64,000 nucleotides of DNA from Thalassotalea_H castellviae (GTDB lineage Bacteria; Pseudomonadota; Gammaproteobacteria; Enterobacterales; Alteromonadaceae). Below, in pieces: positions 1 to 8,521 of this stretch. A model generated the notes under the pieces. The model was not told the origin of the DNA, ran no database searches, and worked only from the letters and a program-made list of their open reading frames with translations. A program made the position numbers and the translations under genes. The DNA is taken from NCBI RefSeq assembly GCF_031846185.1, contig NZ_JAVRIF010000004.1:186001-250000 (forward strand), read 5' to 3'. The number at the start of each line of letters is the position of its first letter. Position 1 is the first letter of the stretch.

Positions 1-138
1 GACTAGGGAAGCTTAATAACAATACTGGAACATTGTATAAATTACTCAAAATTACAGGGACTGTGCTAATAGGTTAGGATTACCACTTAAGAATTGGACT
101 ATAATATTTGCAGTTTAAGTCAAATTTATAATCTCATG

Positions 139-163
139 AACGACGGCAATGCCGTCGTTTTTT
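139..163 (+). terminator. Intrinsic terminator of a gene left of the window
   Basis: A perfect 9-bp stem (AACGACGGC with GCCGTCGTT) around a 3-base AAT loop is followed by a T-run. This is a classic rho-independent terminator reading rightward. No coding sequence is recognisable in bases 1-138, so it probably ends a transcript that began off the left edge. Confidence 0.85.
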
Positions 164-265
164 CTTCTTTAAATCGAAAAAAGCGATATATTTTCATTGA
201 ATTTCCCTTTTCCTCGCAAACTAACGTAAAATAGCGTTATTGCTCGTTAACCAACTTCGAAAATT

Positions 266-838
266 ATGTCACGTAAGAAAAAATCAAGAAAACCGGGTAT
301 TGCTCCTATTAGCGCCAACAAAGAAGATAGAAAAAAAACCGTAGAAGTGAGCAATAAAAGAGTCAAGAAAAAGCACGGTAAGGCGCCAGGCAACCGTCAA
401 CAAGAAGCACAAGTTAAGCAAAATAAAAATGCTGCTTCAAAGACGAATAAAGATCCAAGAATTGGCAGTAAAACGCCCATCGTCTTAACCAAAGCCCCGA
501 TGGCGGAAAAACAATCCACACCGAAACAAACTAAAGCCTCGCCAATAGCGGCCATCCGAGTTGTTGATAACCAACAAGCGTTAGAAGAAGAGTTATATGA
601 AATCGAAGCGGATGCTCGTATTCAAGAGATTTTACAAAAACAAGACGATGAAATAGCGCTAAGCGAAGAAGAAATTGACTACTTTAATTTAAAAATGGAT
701 CGTCATAGCAACCTAAGAGAGCAACTAGGCTTAGATGATGACGATGAATTAGTGTCAACAGAGCAAGCTAATACTGAAGTTGATGAAGACGCATTGTGGG
801 ATAAGTTAGACAATAATAAATTTTCAGATTTCGAGTAA
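266..838 (+). CDS. yihI: Der GTPase-activating protein YihI
   Basis: YihI stimulates the GTPase activity of Der (EngA), a factor for late 50S ribosome assembly, and so works in the cytoplasm as a brake on ribosome biogenesis. The 190-residue protein shows the family pattern. It has a very basic, low-complexity N-terminal half beginning MSRKKKSRKPG and an acidic C-terminal half with the conserved EEEIDYFNLKMDRH and LGLDDDDE stretches. Length matches the family. It lies 9 bp upstream of the DUF2489 gene and two genes before hemN. The same yihI-hemN neighbourhood occurs near polA in enterobacteria, which supports the call. Confidence 0.9.
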   Translation: MSRKKKSRKPGIAPISANKEDRKKTVEVSNKRVKKKHGKAPGNRQQEAQVKQNKNAASKTNKDPRIGSKTPIVLTKAPMAEKQSTPKQTKASPIAAIRVVDNQQALEEELYEIEADARIQEILQKQDDEIALSEEEIDYFNLKMDRHSNLREQLGLDDDDELVSTEQANTEVDEDALWDKLDNNKFSDFE

Positions 839-847
839 GGTATTTAA

Positions 848-1336
848 ATGTTTGCAAATCCATGGAGTTACTTAATCGTAATCGCTGTTCTTATTGTTGC
901 ATCCTTAGCGTTTTATGCGATTAAACTCTTACGACAATTAAAAAAACAAACCGCACAGCAAGCGCAAGCAGAGCAAGAACGTCAGCGTTCTCTCAATCAG
1001 CATGACAAGAAAATACTCGACAGTATTGTGATTATCGTCAGAGCAATGAAAGAAGAACAATGTGATATTTCTGAAGGTTGCTGGCGACTGTCGGTATTGC
1101 TCGACTCCCTCAAAACCAGCGAAAATCATCATCAACAATTTCCTGCTATCTTTGAGCTCTATGAAGCGATAAAACATATGCCGATTTTAGAAGCACGTAA
1201 AAAACTTGAAAAACGAGAGCGAATGAAACTCGACTTTGAGCGGGTAAAAATTGAAGCGCGATTAGCCGATGCAGTAAAAGAAAATGTAAACACTTTACAT
1301 CAATATGCTGCTGAAAGGGTCGCCGATCTTACTTAG
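848..1336 (+). CDS. DUF2489 domain-containing membrane protein
   Basis: This is a 162-residue protein with one N-terminal transmembrane helix (about residues 5-25) followed by a charged, Lys/Arg/Glu/Gln-rich cytoplasmic part predicted to be alpha-helical. It matches the DUF2489 family, which commonly follows yihI in gammaproteobacteria. The function is unknown. The 9-bp gap after yihI suggests co-transcription. No catalytic motif is visible. Family assignment is from overall pattern and position. Confidence 0.75.
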   Translation: MFANPWSYLIVIAVLIVASLAFYAIKLLRQLKKQTAQQAQAEQERQRSLNQHDKKILDSIVIIVRAMKEEQCDISEGCWRLSVLLDSLKTSENHHQQFPAIFELYEAIKHMPILEARKKLEKRERMKLDFERVKIEARLADAVKENVNTLHQYAAERVADLT

Positions 1337-1389
1337 TATGTGAGCTACATTAGCTGATATTTTATTTAAGACAATAGTTCACCTAAAGC

Positions 1390-1403
1390 TTGAGCGTGAT
1401 CAA
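1390..1403 (+). promoter_or_regulatory. FNR-like binding site of hemN
   Basis: TTGAGCGTGATCAA matches the FNR consensus TTGAT-N4-ATCAA at nine of ten specified positions. Its centre lies about 40 bp upstream of the start expected from the TATAAT hexamer at 1425-1430, which is the usual class II activator position. hemN encodes the oxygen-independent enzyme, so activation by FNR at low oxygen makes biological sense. Confidence 0.65.
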
Positions 1404-1424
1404 TAACACAAGCTGTCACTTCAT

Positions 1425-1430
1425 TATAAT
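1425..1430 (+). promoter_or_regulatory. -10 element of the hemN promoter
   Basis: A perfect TATAAT hexamer lies 32 bp before the hemN ATG. No good -35 hexamer sits 17 bp upstream, as expected for a promoter that depends on the FNR-like site at 1390-1403. Confidence 0.55.
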
Positions 1431-1462
1431 AAGCTCATAGTTTTTTAGTTTAGTGAACGCTC

Positions 1463-2833
1463 ATGCAAGCCAATCAATTTTTCGACAGCACACTATTAAA
1501 TAAGTACAACACCAGTGGTCCTCGCTATACTTCGTATCCAACCGCTTTAGAATTTCATGATGATTTTTCAGATCAAGACTTTATTAAAGCAATAAAAAAC
1601 TCTCCTAATCGTGAATTATCTTTATATGTTCACATTCCGTTCTGCCATAGTCTTTGTTATTACTGTGGCTGCAACAAAGTAATTACCCGCCATCGCAGCA
1701 AAGCTGACACTTATTTAGAGTACCTTGCAGAAGAAATTAATGCGCGCGCCGAATTATTCACTGAATACACAGTAAAACAATTACATTGGGGTGGTGGTAC
1801 ACCAAGCTTTTTAACGCATCAACAAATCACAAAACTAGTGACGTTATTAAAATCGAAATTTCATTTTGCAGAACACGTGGAAATGAGCATTGAAATAGAT
1901 CCTCGTGAAATTGAAATGAATTTAGCTGAACACCTCTATGACTTAGGGTTTAATCGCATTAGTATTGGTGTTCAAGACATCGACCAAAAAGTACAAGAAA
2001 CCATCAATCGGGTGCAATCTACCGAATTTATTAGTGATTTTATCGCTCATGCTAAAAAAGTAGGCTTCAAATCCATAAATATAGATTTAATTTATGGGCT
2101 ACCTCATCAAACCATAGAGACCTTTACCAGAACTTTACATAAAGCTCATGAAATGGATGTTGACCGTATTTCATTATTTAGCTACGCCCATCTTCCGAGT
2201 CGGTTTGCAGCACAACGTAAATTACGCGATGAATGGCTGCCGAATGTACAGCAAAAATTTGCTTTAATGAAACTCGCCATCGAAAAACTGTGCGGCTTTG
2301 GTTACGACTTTATTGGTATGGATCATTTTGCCAAACCGAATGATGAACTTTCTATCGCGCAAAGAAATGGCACTCTTCATCGTAACTTTCAAGGGTATAC
2401 CACTCAAGGCAATTGTGACCTTTTAGGGCTAGGAGTATCATCAATCAGTAATATCGGACACTCTTTTTGCCAAAATATTAAAGAGCTTCAAGAGTATTAT
2501 AAAGCGATTGAATCAAGAAAAAACGCGCAGATTAAAGGAGTAGAATTAAACCAAGATGATGTGATCCGCGGCGAAGTGATCCGTGAATTAATGTGTAATC
2601 TTCACCTCAATAAACATACTATTAGTCAAAAGTACGATATCCAATTTGATGATTACTTTTCAGAAGATTTATTGCTGTTAACACCTTTTATTAATGATGG
2701 TCTTATTGAGTTAACGGAAGATGCCATTCATGTCGATCAAAAGGCACGTTTACTGATACGTATAATTTGTATGAGTTTCGACGCCTACATGAAACAACAC
2801 ATCAATCAACAACGTTTTTCACGCGTGATTTAA
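1463..2833 (+). CDS. hemN: Oxygen-independent coproporphyrinogen III oxidase HemN
   Basis: HemN is a radical-SAM enzyme. It decarboxylates two propionate side chains of coproporphyrinogen III to give protoporphyrinogen IX in haem synthesis without oxygen. The 456-residue length is typical. The 4Fe-4S/SAM motif is CHSLCYYCGC at residues 61-70 (C61, C65, C68 plus the HemN-specific C70), followed by the SAM-binding GGGTP at 110-114. The N-terminal YNTSGPRYTSYPTA signature separates true HemN from HemW. The ATG has a normal promoter and an FNR-like site upstream. A long inverted repeat overlaps the stop codon and faces the convergent DUF1285 gene. Confidence 0.95.
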   Translation: MQANQFFDSTLLNKYNTSGPRYTSYPTALEFHDDFSDQDFIKAIKNSPNRELSLYVHIPFCHSLCYYCGCNKVITRHRSKADTYLEYLAEEINARAELFTEYTVKQLHWGGGTPSFLTHQQITKLVTLLKSKFHFAEHVEMSIEIDPREIEMNLAEHLYDLGFNRISIGVQDIDQKVQETINRVQSTEFISDFIAHAKKVGFKSINIDLIYGLPHQTIETFTRTLHKAHEMDVDRISLFSYAHLPSRFAAQRKLRDEWLPNVQQKFALMKLAIEKLCGFGYDFIGMDHFAKPNDELSIAQRNGTLHRNFQGYTTQGNCDLLGLGVSSISNIGHSFCQNIKELQEYYKAIESRKNAQIKGVELNQDDVIRGEVIRELMCNLHLNKHTISQKYDIQFDDYFSEDLLLLTPFINDGLIELTEDAIHVDQKARLLIRIICMSFDAYMKQHINQQRFSRVI

Positions 2834-2854
2834 TTAAAAAAATCACTCGTGAAA
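2817..2854. terminator. Convergent hairpin at the hemN 3' end
   Basis: A 15-bp stem with a single mismatch (left arm 2817-2831, right arm 2840-2854, 8-base AT loop) spans the hemN stop codon and lies between hemN and the convergent DUF1285 gene. T-runs are weak on both sides, so it may be a bidirectional terminator or simply a stabilising 3' hairpin. Confidence 0.45.
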
Positions 2855-2889
2855 CAGTCGAGGTATTTTTAGATAGCATAAATCAGCCT

Positions 2890-3426
2890 TTACTCTAAAT
2901 ACCCTAAAATAAACTGCTCACTATCACTGGTGATGGCTAAGGCTACCTCGTTTTCTTGATCAACTTCTTGGGCAAAATTAACCCACTGGTAATAAACATT
3001 TCGATGGACTTTTGCCATCAAATTTCGGCGAACGGTGACGTAAAGACCGCCATCGTCAGAGATAGTCAACGGATGCTCTTTAGACAAGATAAACGTATCA
3101 TCTAAATTGGTAGTTAGTTGCATGACGGTTTGTTCATCATCTAACCAAATCCATTGTGTGATCAACAATGGGGCATCTTCTACGGTAATTTTGACTTTTT
3201 CTACCGGGGTAACGAGAAAATATTCATCGGCTTCTTTTTTCAATACCGAAGCAAATAGTTTAACTAGAGACATGCGCTTAAAGGCCGTGCCATTATGAAA
3301 CCACTGGCCATCCGCTTTTATCTGGAGATCTATTTCGCCACAATATGGTGGGTCCCACAACTCAACAGGCGGCATTTTTTGTGTGGCATTTGATTTAAGT
3401 TGTTCTGATAACTTATCTAAAGACAT
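2890..3426 (-). CDS. DUF1285 domain-containing protein
   Basis: This 178-residue protein matches the DUF1285 family in length and in conserved stretches: PPVELWDPPYCGEIDL near the N-terminus, the W-F-H-N-G-T segment and the C-terminal YYQWVNFAQE. Known members fold as small beta-rich domains of unknown function. No signal peptide or membrane helix is visible, so it is probably cytoplasmic. It is convergent with hemN and is followed upstream by tRNA-His on the other strand. It looks monocistronic. Confidence 0.8.
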   Translation of the reverse strand: MSLDKLSEQLKSNATQKMPPVELWDPPYCGEIDLQIKADGQWFHNGTAFKRMSLVKLFASVLKKEADEYFLVTPVEKVKITVEDAPLLITQWIWLDDEQTVMQLTTNLDDTFILSKEHPLTISDDGGLYVTVRRNLMAKVHRNVYYQWVNFAQEVDQENEVALAITSDSEQFILGYLE

Positions 3427-3623
3427 GATTTCACCTAACGGTAATAAGCGGTCATTTATAGTAACAAACGATGAGATTTATTGAAAAATAAAGTCAAAGG
3501 TACATCTTTTGGACACTTTAGCGATAAAGCAAAGATTTTTCTTGTCAATCGAGATATAAATGCAATATACTCTCCGCGCTTTTCCTGTCACCTATAGGAC
3601 AAGGCGCTTCAAGTAATATCAGT

Positions 3624-3700
3624 GGTGGCTATAGCTCAGTTGGTAGAGCCCCGGATTGTGATTCCGGTTGTCGTGGGTTCAAGTCCCATTAGCCACCCCA
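3624..3700 (+). tRNA. tRNA-His (anticodon GUG)
   Basis: A complete cloverleaf is present. The acceptor arms GTGGCTA and TAGCCAC pair, with the extra G(-1) at 3624 opposite discriminator C73 that marks tRNA-His. The D-arm is AGCTCAGTTGGTAGAGC, the anticodon GTG sits at 3658-3660 between GGATT and ATTCC, and the T-arm contains GGGTTCAAGTCCC. The 3' CCA is encoded (3698-3700). It is a single tRNA with no partner in the window. Confidence 0.97.
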
Positions 3701-3754
3701 TTCTCATAGCAAAATAGTTACCTTGGCAAATTTACCGAAAATCAAATTTTATAT

Positions 3755-6523
3755 TTATTTGGTAATAAATGCTGACGACTCTTTTTCTAATTCAGTGGCT
3801 AACCTAGCAAGCTCAACACTTGATTCTGCAATATTATCTGTGGCATGACTGGTTTCGGTAACACCAACATTTAAGGTTTCTACATTTTGTAGAATTTCTT
3901 CAACCACAACGGCTTGTTCTTCTGCTGCCGTCGCAATATGTGCACTTAAGTCAGTGATCTGATGCATTTCACTTTCAACCACTTTATTTAACTCCATCAC
4001 TTCTTTTGCATGCTCTTGCACATCTGTTGCATATGTCACACTACTTGACATAATTTCAACGGACGAATTTGCACCATTGACTATGGTGTTGATCATATTA
4101 TCTATTTCTTTGGTTGAATCTTGAGTTCGCTGTGCTAGTTGTCTTACCTCATCGGCTACCACAGCAAAACCTCGCCCTTGCTCTCCGGCTCTTGCTGCTT
4201 CTATGGCTGCATTTAATGCCAGCAAGTTGGTTTGATCAGCAATGCCTTTTATTACATCGAGTATATGAACAACTTGGTCAAAATCACTTCTGACGCGTTT
4301 AACACTTTGTTCTGATTCTTGAATTTGAGTCGCCATGCTCATAATTGATTGATAAGTTTCATTGAGTTTATTTGAACCATCGAGTACTTTCCCTTGAATG
4401 TTATCTACCGCTGTTGATGTGGTTGCTGTACTTTGGGCAATTTCGTTCACCGTAGACCCCATTTCTTGCATCGCAGTAGCGAGTTGTTCAGAAATAGATT
4501 GTTGTTCCGCAACGGTTTTATTCGTTTGTGTGGTGATTGCAGCTAATTCCTCAGAGGTGGAAGCTTGTTGTAAGGAAATTCCTGAAATAGTGCTCACCAT
4601 ACTTGATAGGTTTGCCACCATGTGTTTAATGGCCTTTTGTAATTGACCAACTTCATCAGTTGAGGTTTGCTCAATGGTCATCGTCAGGTCACCACTGGCC
4701 ACTTTTTCTGCAACAGCCGCCACTTCAATGATTGGTGTTGAAATTCGTTTTGCAAACCACAACCCCGTTACCGCAATAATAAGAGTAAAGATGAGCATTA
4801 ATCCCATCATAAAATAAGTGTTACTTCTAATTGAAGCGAACGCTTCAGGCTCATCTATCTCAGAAATTATCGCCCAATTAAACGAACCAAATTCAATACG
4901 GTCAAATGATGACAACACTGGGTTGCCATTATAGTCTTGTATAATATTCGTATTCTTCTCACCTTGTAATGCTCGTTTAACCGCTTCAGTGTTAACACCA
5001 TTATTGGCAACAGTGCCTGCAAAACTCGCCTTTACTGAATGACCTTTGGGATCAATAAATGAGTTACTTCGCATCCTCAAATCACTACCAACTAAATAGC
5101 TTTCACCGGTTTCTCCCATACCTTCTCTGATACCCATAATGGTTTGAATGCCTTCAAGTGGAAGTTGCAACGCAACAAATAACGAAGTTTCCCCATTCGC
5201 GCCAAGTAATGGTTGCGCAATAAAAGCGGCGGGCTCATCATTACTTGGCGCATATGGGGCAAAGTCTATGATGTCATATTGTTTCGTTTGGCTCACTTTC
5301 TTGATTAATGTTCCCAAATTTGTGTTAGCGTATGTCCCCTTTAAAATATTGGTATTAAAATCAGCTTCTTTAGAAACAGTATAAAAAATATGGCCATCAG
5401 GATTAATCAAAAATAAGTCGTAATAACCGTATTTTTCAATATATGTTTTATAAAATTCTTCATTGTTAGACGTCATCGGATTAAACGCTTCGGCAACATC
5501 AATTTCAGAAATAATGGCCCACCGAACACCACTGTTAAGCTGAATATAATCCCAGCTACTCACCACCGGATTATCGTTATAATCCATTATAACTTGCGTG
5601 CCTTTTTCACCATTGAGTGCGCTATTTGCAGCTTTAGTTTCAACGGTATTTTTATTAGCAAAAGATGCCATAACAGAATATTGACTAGGATTTAGATAAG
5701 AATCAGAGCGCATTAATTTATCTTGTCCTACTAAATAAGACTCTCCTGTTTCCCCCATCCCTTCTCTATGCCCTAAAATAGCATTCAATTTATCAATGGG
5801 TTGTTGATAGGCAATATAACCAATGCGTTTTCCATTTACTGTAACCGGTTTGACCGCAAATGCAGCTGGGTCGTTATTACTTGGAGGATAAGGAAGGAAG
5901 TCACCAAAATGACTGTCACTACCATCATTGTTACTCGCTAAATTAAACGCTTTCTCAAACGAAGTACCGGATAAATCAACGGTGATCTTTTGACCTAAAT
6001 CACTTTCTCTTGTAACAGAGTAAATAATAGTGCCGCGTTGACTAATGATAAAAAAATCATACCAACCAAAGTTAGTCAGTAATGATTTATACGCTTTGTC
6101 GTATTGATCCAATCGAGATCGCCACTTAGGTTTATTTGAAAAATCTTCGGTTAACACCTTAATTGCATCTTGAAGTTCACGGTTGTTGGCGAGCATTTCT
6201 AATTGAACGGTATTGTTTGCAAAGTAATCTTCTACTTGTGTTTTCTTAAGGGTGGTGATTGCCGTTAATTGGTTAAATGCCTGATTTTGCATAGTATCAG
6301 CGAAATTAACGAGTACGCCCATATCTCCTTTACGTTCGTCAAAATAGTTTATGATAGTTTGTTTTTTAATTTGATTAATGGCTGTTAGCTGATTATAAAC
6401 TTTCGAAGAAATATCTTCTGAGCTATTCATGGTAGAAATAACACTAATAACAATAGCGGGAATTAGACCCAATAAGATAAACGCCGAAGTAAATTTATTT
6501 TTCAACGTATTAAAGTTAAACAT
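3755..6523 (-). CDS. Methyl-accepting chemotaxis protein with duplicated Cache sensor
   Basis: This is an inner-membrane chemoreceptor of 922 residues, much longer than the usual 540-680. An N-terminal helix (about 13-32) and a second at about 575-597 (YFMMGLMLIFTLIIAV) frame a large periplasmic region. Inside it one sensor unit occurs twice: GETGESYLVG recurs, as does DYFDLF/YDFFII-type sequence with a following PPSNNDPAAF or APSNDEPAAF segment. The linker helix QLTAI-x-x-x-KK is also repeated. A HAMP domain and the signalling tip IADQTNLLALNAAIEAARAG follow. The ligand is unknown; duplicated Cache domains usually bind small organic molecules. It has no che genes beside it. Confidence 0.9.
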   Translation of the reverse strand: MFNFNTLKNKFTSAFILLGLIPAIVISVISTMNSSEDISSKVYNQLTAINQIKKQTIINYFDERKGDMGVLVNFADTMQNQAFNQLTAITTLKKTQVEDYFANNTVQLEMLANNRELQDAIKVLTEDFSNKPKWRSRLDQYDKAYKSLLTNFGWYDFFIISQRGTIIYSVTRESDLGQKITVDLSGTSFEKAFNLASNNDGSDSHFGDFLPYPPSNNDPAAFAVKPVTVNGKRIGYIAYQQPIDKLNAILGHREGMGETGESYLVGQDKLMRSDSYLNPSQYSVMASFANKNTVETKAANSALNGEKGTQVIMDYNDNPVVSSWDYIQLNSGVRWAIISEIDVAEAFNPMTSNNEEFYKTYIEKYGYYDLFLINPDGHIFYTVSKEADFNTNILKGTYANTNLGTLIKKVSQTKQYDIIDFAPYAPSNDEPAAFIAQPLLGANGETSLFVALQLPLEGIQTIMGIREGMGETGESYLVGSDLRMRSNSFIDPKGHSVKASFAGTVANNGVNTEAVKRALQGEKNTNIIQDYNGNPVLSSFDRIEFGSFNWAIISEIDEPEAFASIRSNTYFMMGLMLIFTLIIAVTGLWFAKRISTPIIEVAAVAEKVASGDLTMTIEQTSTDEVGQLQKAIKHMVANLSSMVSTISGISLQQASTSEELAAITTQTNKTVAEQQSISEQLATAMQEMGSTVNEIAQSTATTSTAVDNIQGKVLDGSNKLNETYQSIMSMATQIQESEQSVKRVRSDFDQVVHILDVIKGIADQTNLLALNAAIEAARAGEQGRGFAVVADEVRQLAQRTQDSTKEIDNMINTIVNGANSSVEIMSSSVTYATDVQEHAKEVMELNKVVESEMHQITDLSAHIATAAEEQAVVVEEILQNVETLNVGVTETSHATDNIAESSVELARLATELEKESSAFITK

Positions 6524-6858
6524 ATTTTGGTTGCCTATTGGTTATAAATCCATTTTTGTTTGTTTATTGGTAGAAATTTTTGTTAAAAATCTGCGGTTAT
6601 TGAAAGCGCTTACTTCATTAATAAAAATATAGTAAGCCAAATTAATTAGATCAATTTTCTCCAATAAAGTTTTAATAACAATAAGTGATTAAAACTTTTC
6701 CTTATGTCATAAACTGGCTGCTAGCCATCGAAAATAACAGGAATAATACAAAACAGATAAGGTATTGCCTGTTGTATCTTTCAATTCTCCTCTTGCCTTT
6801 CACTTAAATAGCACATGATTGTCACATGCTTGTCATATGGTCTCTTTACTGTGAGCTT
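6524..6858. other. Divergent intergenic region, chemoreceptor and pap2
   Basis: This 335-bp gap holds the leader of the minus-strand chemoreceptor and the promoter of the pap2 operon. The clear element is the PhoB-like box at 6819-6836. An imperfect inverted repeat (AACAGG ... CCTGTT, about 6737-6776) is also present, with no assigned role. Confidence 0.5.
6819..6836 (+). promoter_or_regulatory. PhoB-box-like site upstream of pap2
   Basis: TTGTCAC-ATGC-TTGTCAT is a direct repeat of a 7-mer with an 11-bp period. This is the geometry of the PhoB box (consensus CTGTCAT with a 4-base A/T spacer, repeated). Both half-sites keep the invariant TGTCA core. It ends 22 bp before the pap2 ATG, which implies a very short leader or a start slightly further in. 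Confidence 0.7.
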
Positions 6859-7380
6859 ATGAACATCATAAATAATGTTTACCGACATGATTGTCGGGTT
6901 TTACTCTGGTGTGTAAAGTCACATAGTTATCGCCGTTTCATCATGGCGATCAAATGGCTCTCACGATCAGGTGATGGTTATATGCAGCTTTTGATCCCAT
7001 TGATTTTACTATGCAAAGATGGCCAAGCTGGGTATGACTTTTTCATGATTGCACTTGCCGCATTTGCTGTTGAGCGAAGTGTATATTTCTCAATGAAAAA
7101 CACTTTAAAACGTCCTCGCCCTCCTGCGGTTATTCCTTATTTTTTTTCGATGGTTACTCCTGCAGACCAATTTAGTTTTCCTTCAGGTCATACCATGGCG
7201 TCATTTCTTTTGGCGACATTAGTTATTGCTTACATGGGCAGCGAAGCTTTTTTAATCGTTATTTGGGCAGCAGGGGTTGGGCTTTCACGCATCATTTTAG
7301 GCGTTCATTTTCCTACGGATATTCTAGCAGGAGCCAGTTTAGGCACATTCATTGGTTATTTCGCAAGTTGGTGGTTATGA
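6859..7380 (+). CDS. PAP2-family phosphatase
   Basis: This membrane phosphatase of the PAP2 (type 2 phosphatidic acid phosphatase) superfamily has 173 residues. All three motifs are intact: K-x6-RP (K80 to R87-P88), PSGH (108-111) and SR-x5-H-x3-D (S143, R144, H150, D154). About four to five hydrophobic helices surround them, so catalysis faces the periplasm or membrane surface. A longer reading starting at 6826 is rejected because its ATG lies inside the PhoB box. The stop overlaps the next gene as ATGA, indicating translational coupling to the glycosyltransferase. In this setting the substrate may be phosphatidate or a phosphorylated lipid head group; that is inference. Confidence 0.88.
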   Translation: MNIINNVYRHDCRVLLWCVKSHSYRRFIMAIKWLSRSGDGYMQLLIPLILLCKDGQAGYDFFMIALAAFAVERSVYFSMKNTLKRPRPPAVIPYFFSMVTPADQFSFPSGHTMASFLLATLVIAYMGSEAFLIVIWAAGVGLSRIILGVHFPTDILAGASLGTFIGYFASWWL

Positions 7381-8417
7381 AAATATTATATGGTATTCAA
7401 GGTACAGGAAATGGACACATTTCGCGTTCTCGTGTTTTAGCAAAAGAATTAGAAAGTTGCGGCCTTTCAGTTGACTACCTATTGTCTGGTAGAGCCAAAG
7501 AAAAATTTTTTGATATGGACATTTTTGGACAATATCAACATAGGCAAGGCTTTACTTTTATTAGTGAGAATGGTCGTATTAATCATTTTAAAACCGCGTT
7601 AAATAATAATATATTCCGTTTTATTAGCGATATTATCCATTTAGACTTGGCGGTATACGATCTTGTCATCACTGATTTCGAACCAGTCACAGCATGGGCA
7701 GCAAAAATAAAAGGTGTCCCAGTGATTGGCATCGGTCATCAATATGCCTTTGGCGATAATACACCAAAATCTCAAGATACTTGGTTAACTCGCAGTATCA
7801 TGAAATACTTTGCGCCTGCAAAATACAATATTGGTCTACACTGGCACCCGTATGACAACTCGGTTTTACCTCCAATTGTAGATGTGGACCTAAAACGCAG
7901 TACCAACAAACAACATATTTTAGTGTATTTGCCTTTTGAGAATCAAAAAGAGATCACACGCTTATTGAAACGTTTCCCAGCGACCCAATTTATTCAATAC
8001 TCTCCTGATTTATTTAATGCACAAGCAGGTAATGTTGCATTAAGGCAAACCAGTCACTTAAGTTTTAAGCAAGATTTAACACATGCCGATGGCGTAATAT
8101 GTAATTCAGGGTTCGAGCTTATTAGCGAATGCTTGCATATTGGAATTCCTATCTTAACCAAAGCTTTACATGGTCAAATGGAGCAACACTCTAATGCCTT
8201 AGCGCTTAAGCAATTAAAATACGCTGATGTTATAGATGAACTTTCTGTCGATAACATAGAACATTGGTTAACCCATAAAGCTTCGGCTAATTTACCACCA
8301 TTGCCAAATGTCGCAAAAGCGATCGCAACCTTGATTGCAAATAATAACTGGCAGGCATTTAACAATAAAACATTAAATTTATGGCCTGAAGGTTTGCAAT
8401 GTTCTCGCTCAACTTAA
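7377..8417 (+). CDS. MJ1255/VC2487-like glycosyltransferase
   Basis: This is a 346-residue GT-B-type glycosyltransferase resembling the MurG/GT28-like MJ1255/VC2487 family. The N-terminal nucleotide-fold loop YGIQGTGNGHISRS is at residues 4-17, and the C-terminal sugar-nucleotide half has CNSGFELISECLHIGIPIL near residue 240. No transmembrane helix or signal is seen, so it probably works at the inner face of the inner membrane. The start is the ATG overlapping the pap2 stop by 4 bp. Upstream in-frame codons read through pap2 and are not credible. Its place beside PAP2, PlcP and OlsF-like enzymes suggests transfer of sugar to diacylglycerol during phosphate stress, but acceptor and donor are not shown by the sequence. 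Confidence 0.8.
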   Translation: MKILYGIQGTGNGHISRSRVLAKELESCGLSVDYLLSGRAKEKFFDMDIFGQYQHRQGFTFISENGRINHFKTALNNNIFRFISDIIHLDLAVYDLVITDFEPVTAWAAKIKGVPVIGIGHQYAFGDNTPKSQDTWLTRSIMKYFAPAKYNIGLHWHPYDNSVLPPIVDVDLKRSTNKQHILVYLPFENQKEITRLLKRFPATQFIQYSPDLFNAQAGNVALRQTSHLSFKQDLTHADGVICNSGFELISECLHIGIPILTKALHGQMEQHSNALALKQLKYADVIDELSVDNIEHWLTHKASANLPPLPNVAKAIATLIANNNWQAFNNKTLNLWPEGLQCSRST

Positions 8418-8430
8418 AGGTTAGCACAGA

Positions 8431-8450
8431 GCTTTTTTTCCTTAAAAAGC
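8431..8450. terminator. Weak hairpin between convergent lipid operons
   Basis: GCTTTTT and AAAAAGC form a 7-bp AT-rich stem around TTCCTT, 14 bp after the glycosyltransferase stop and 72 bp before the olsF-like stop. It could end either transcript, but the stem is weak. Confidence 0.3.
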
Positions 8451-8521
8451 AGGTTTTATCTTCGTAAGATCTGCGTTAATTTTGTAGAAATTAATTTAAG
8501 TTGGGCCGAGGCATAACTCAA

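Noticed and set aside
7263..7376. Longer N-terminus for the glycosyltransferase
   Set aside because: It would overlap pap2 by more than 110 bp in another frame; the ATGA overlap at 7377 starts exactly at a conserved nucleotide-fold motif.
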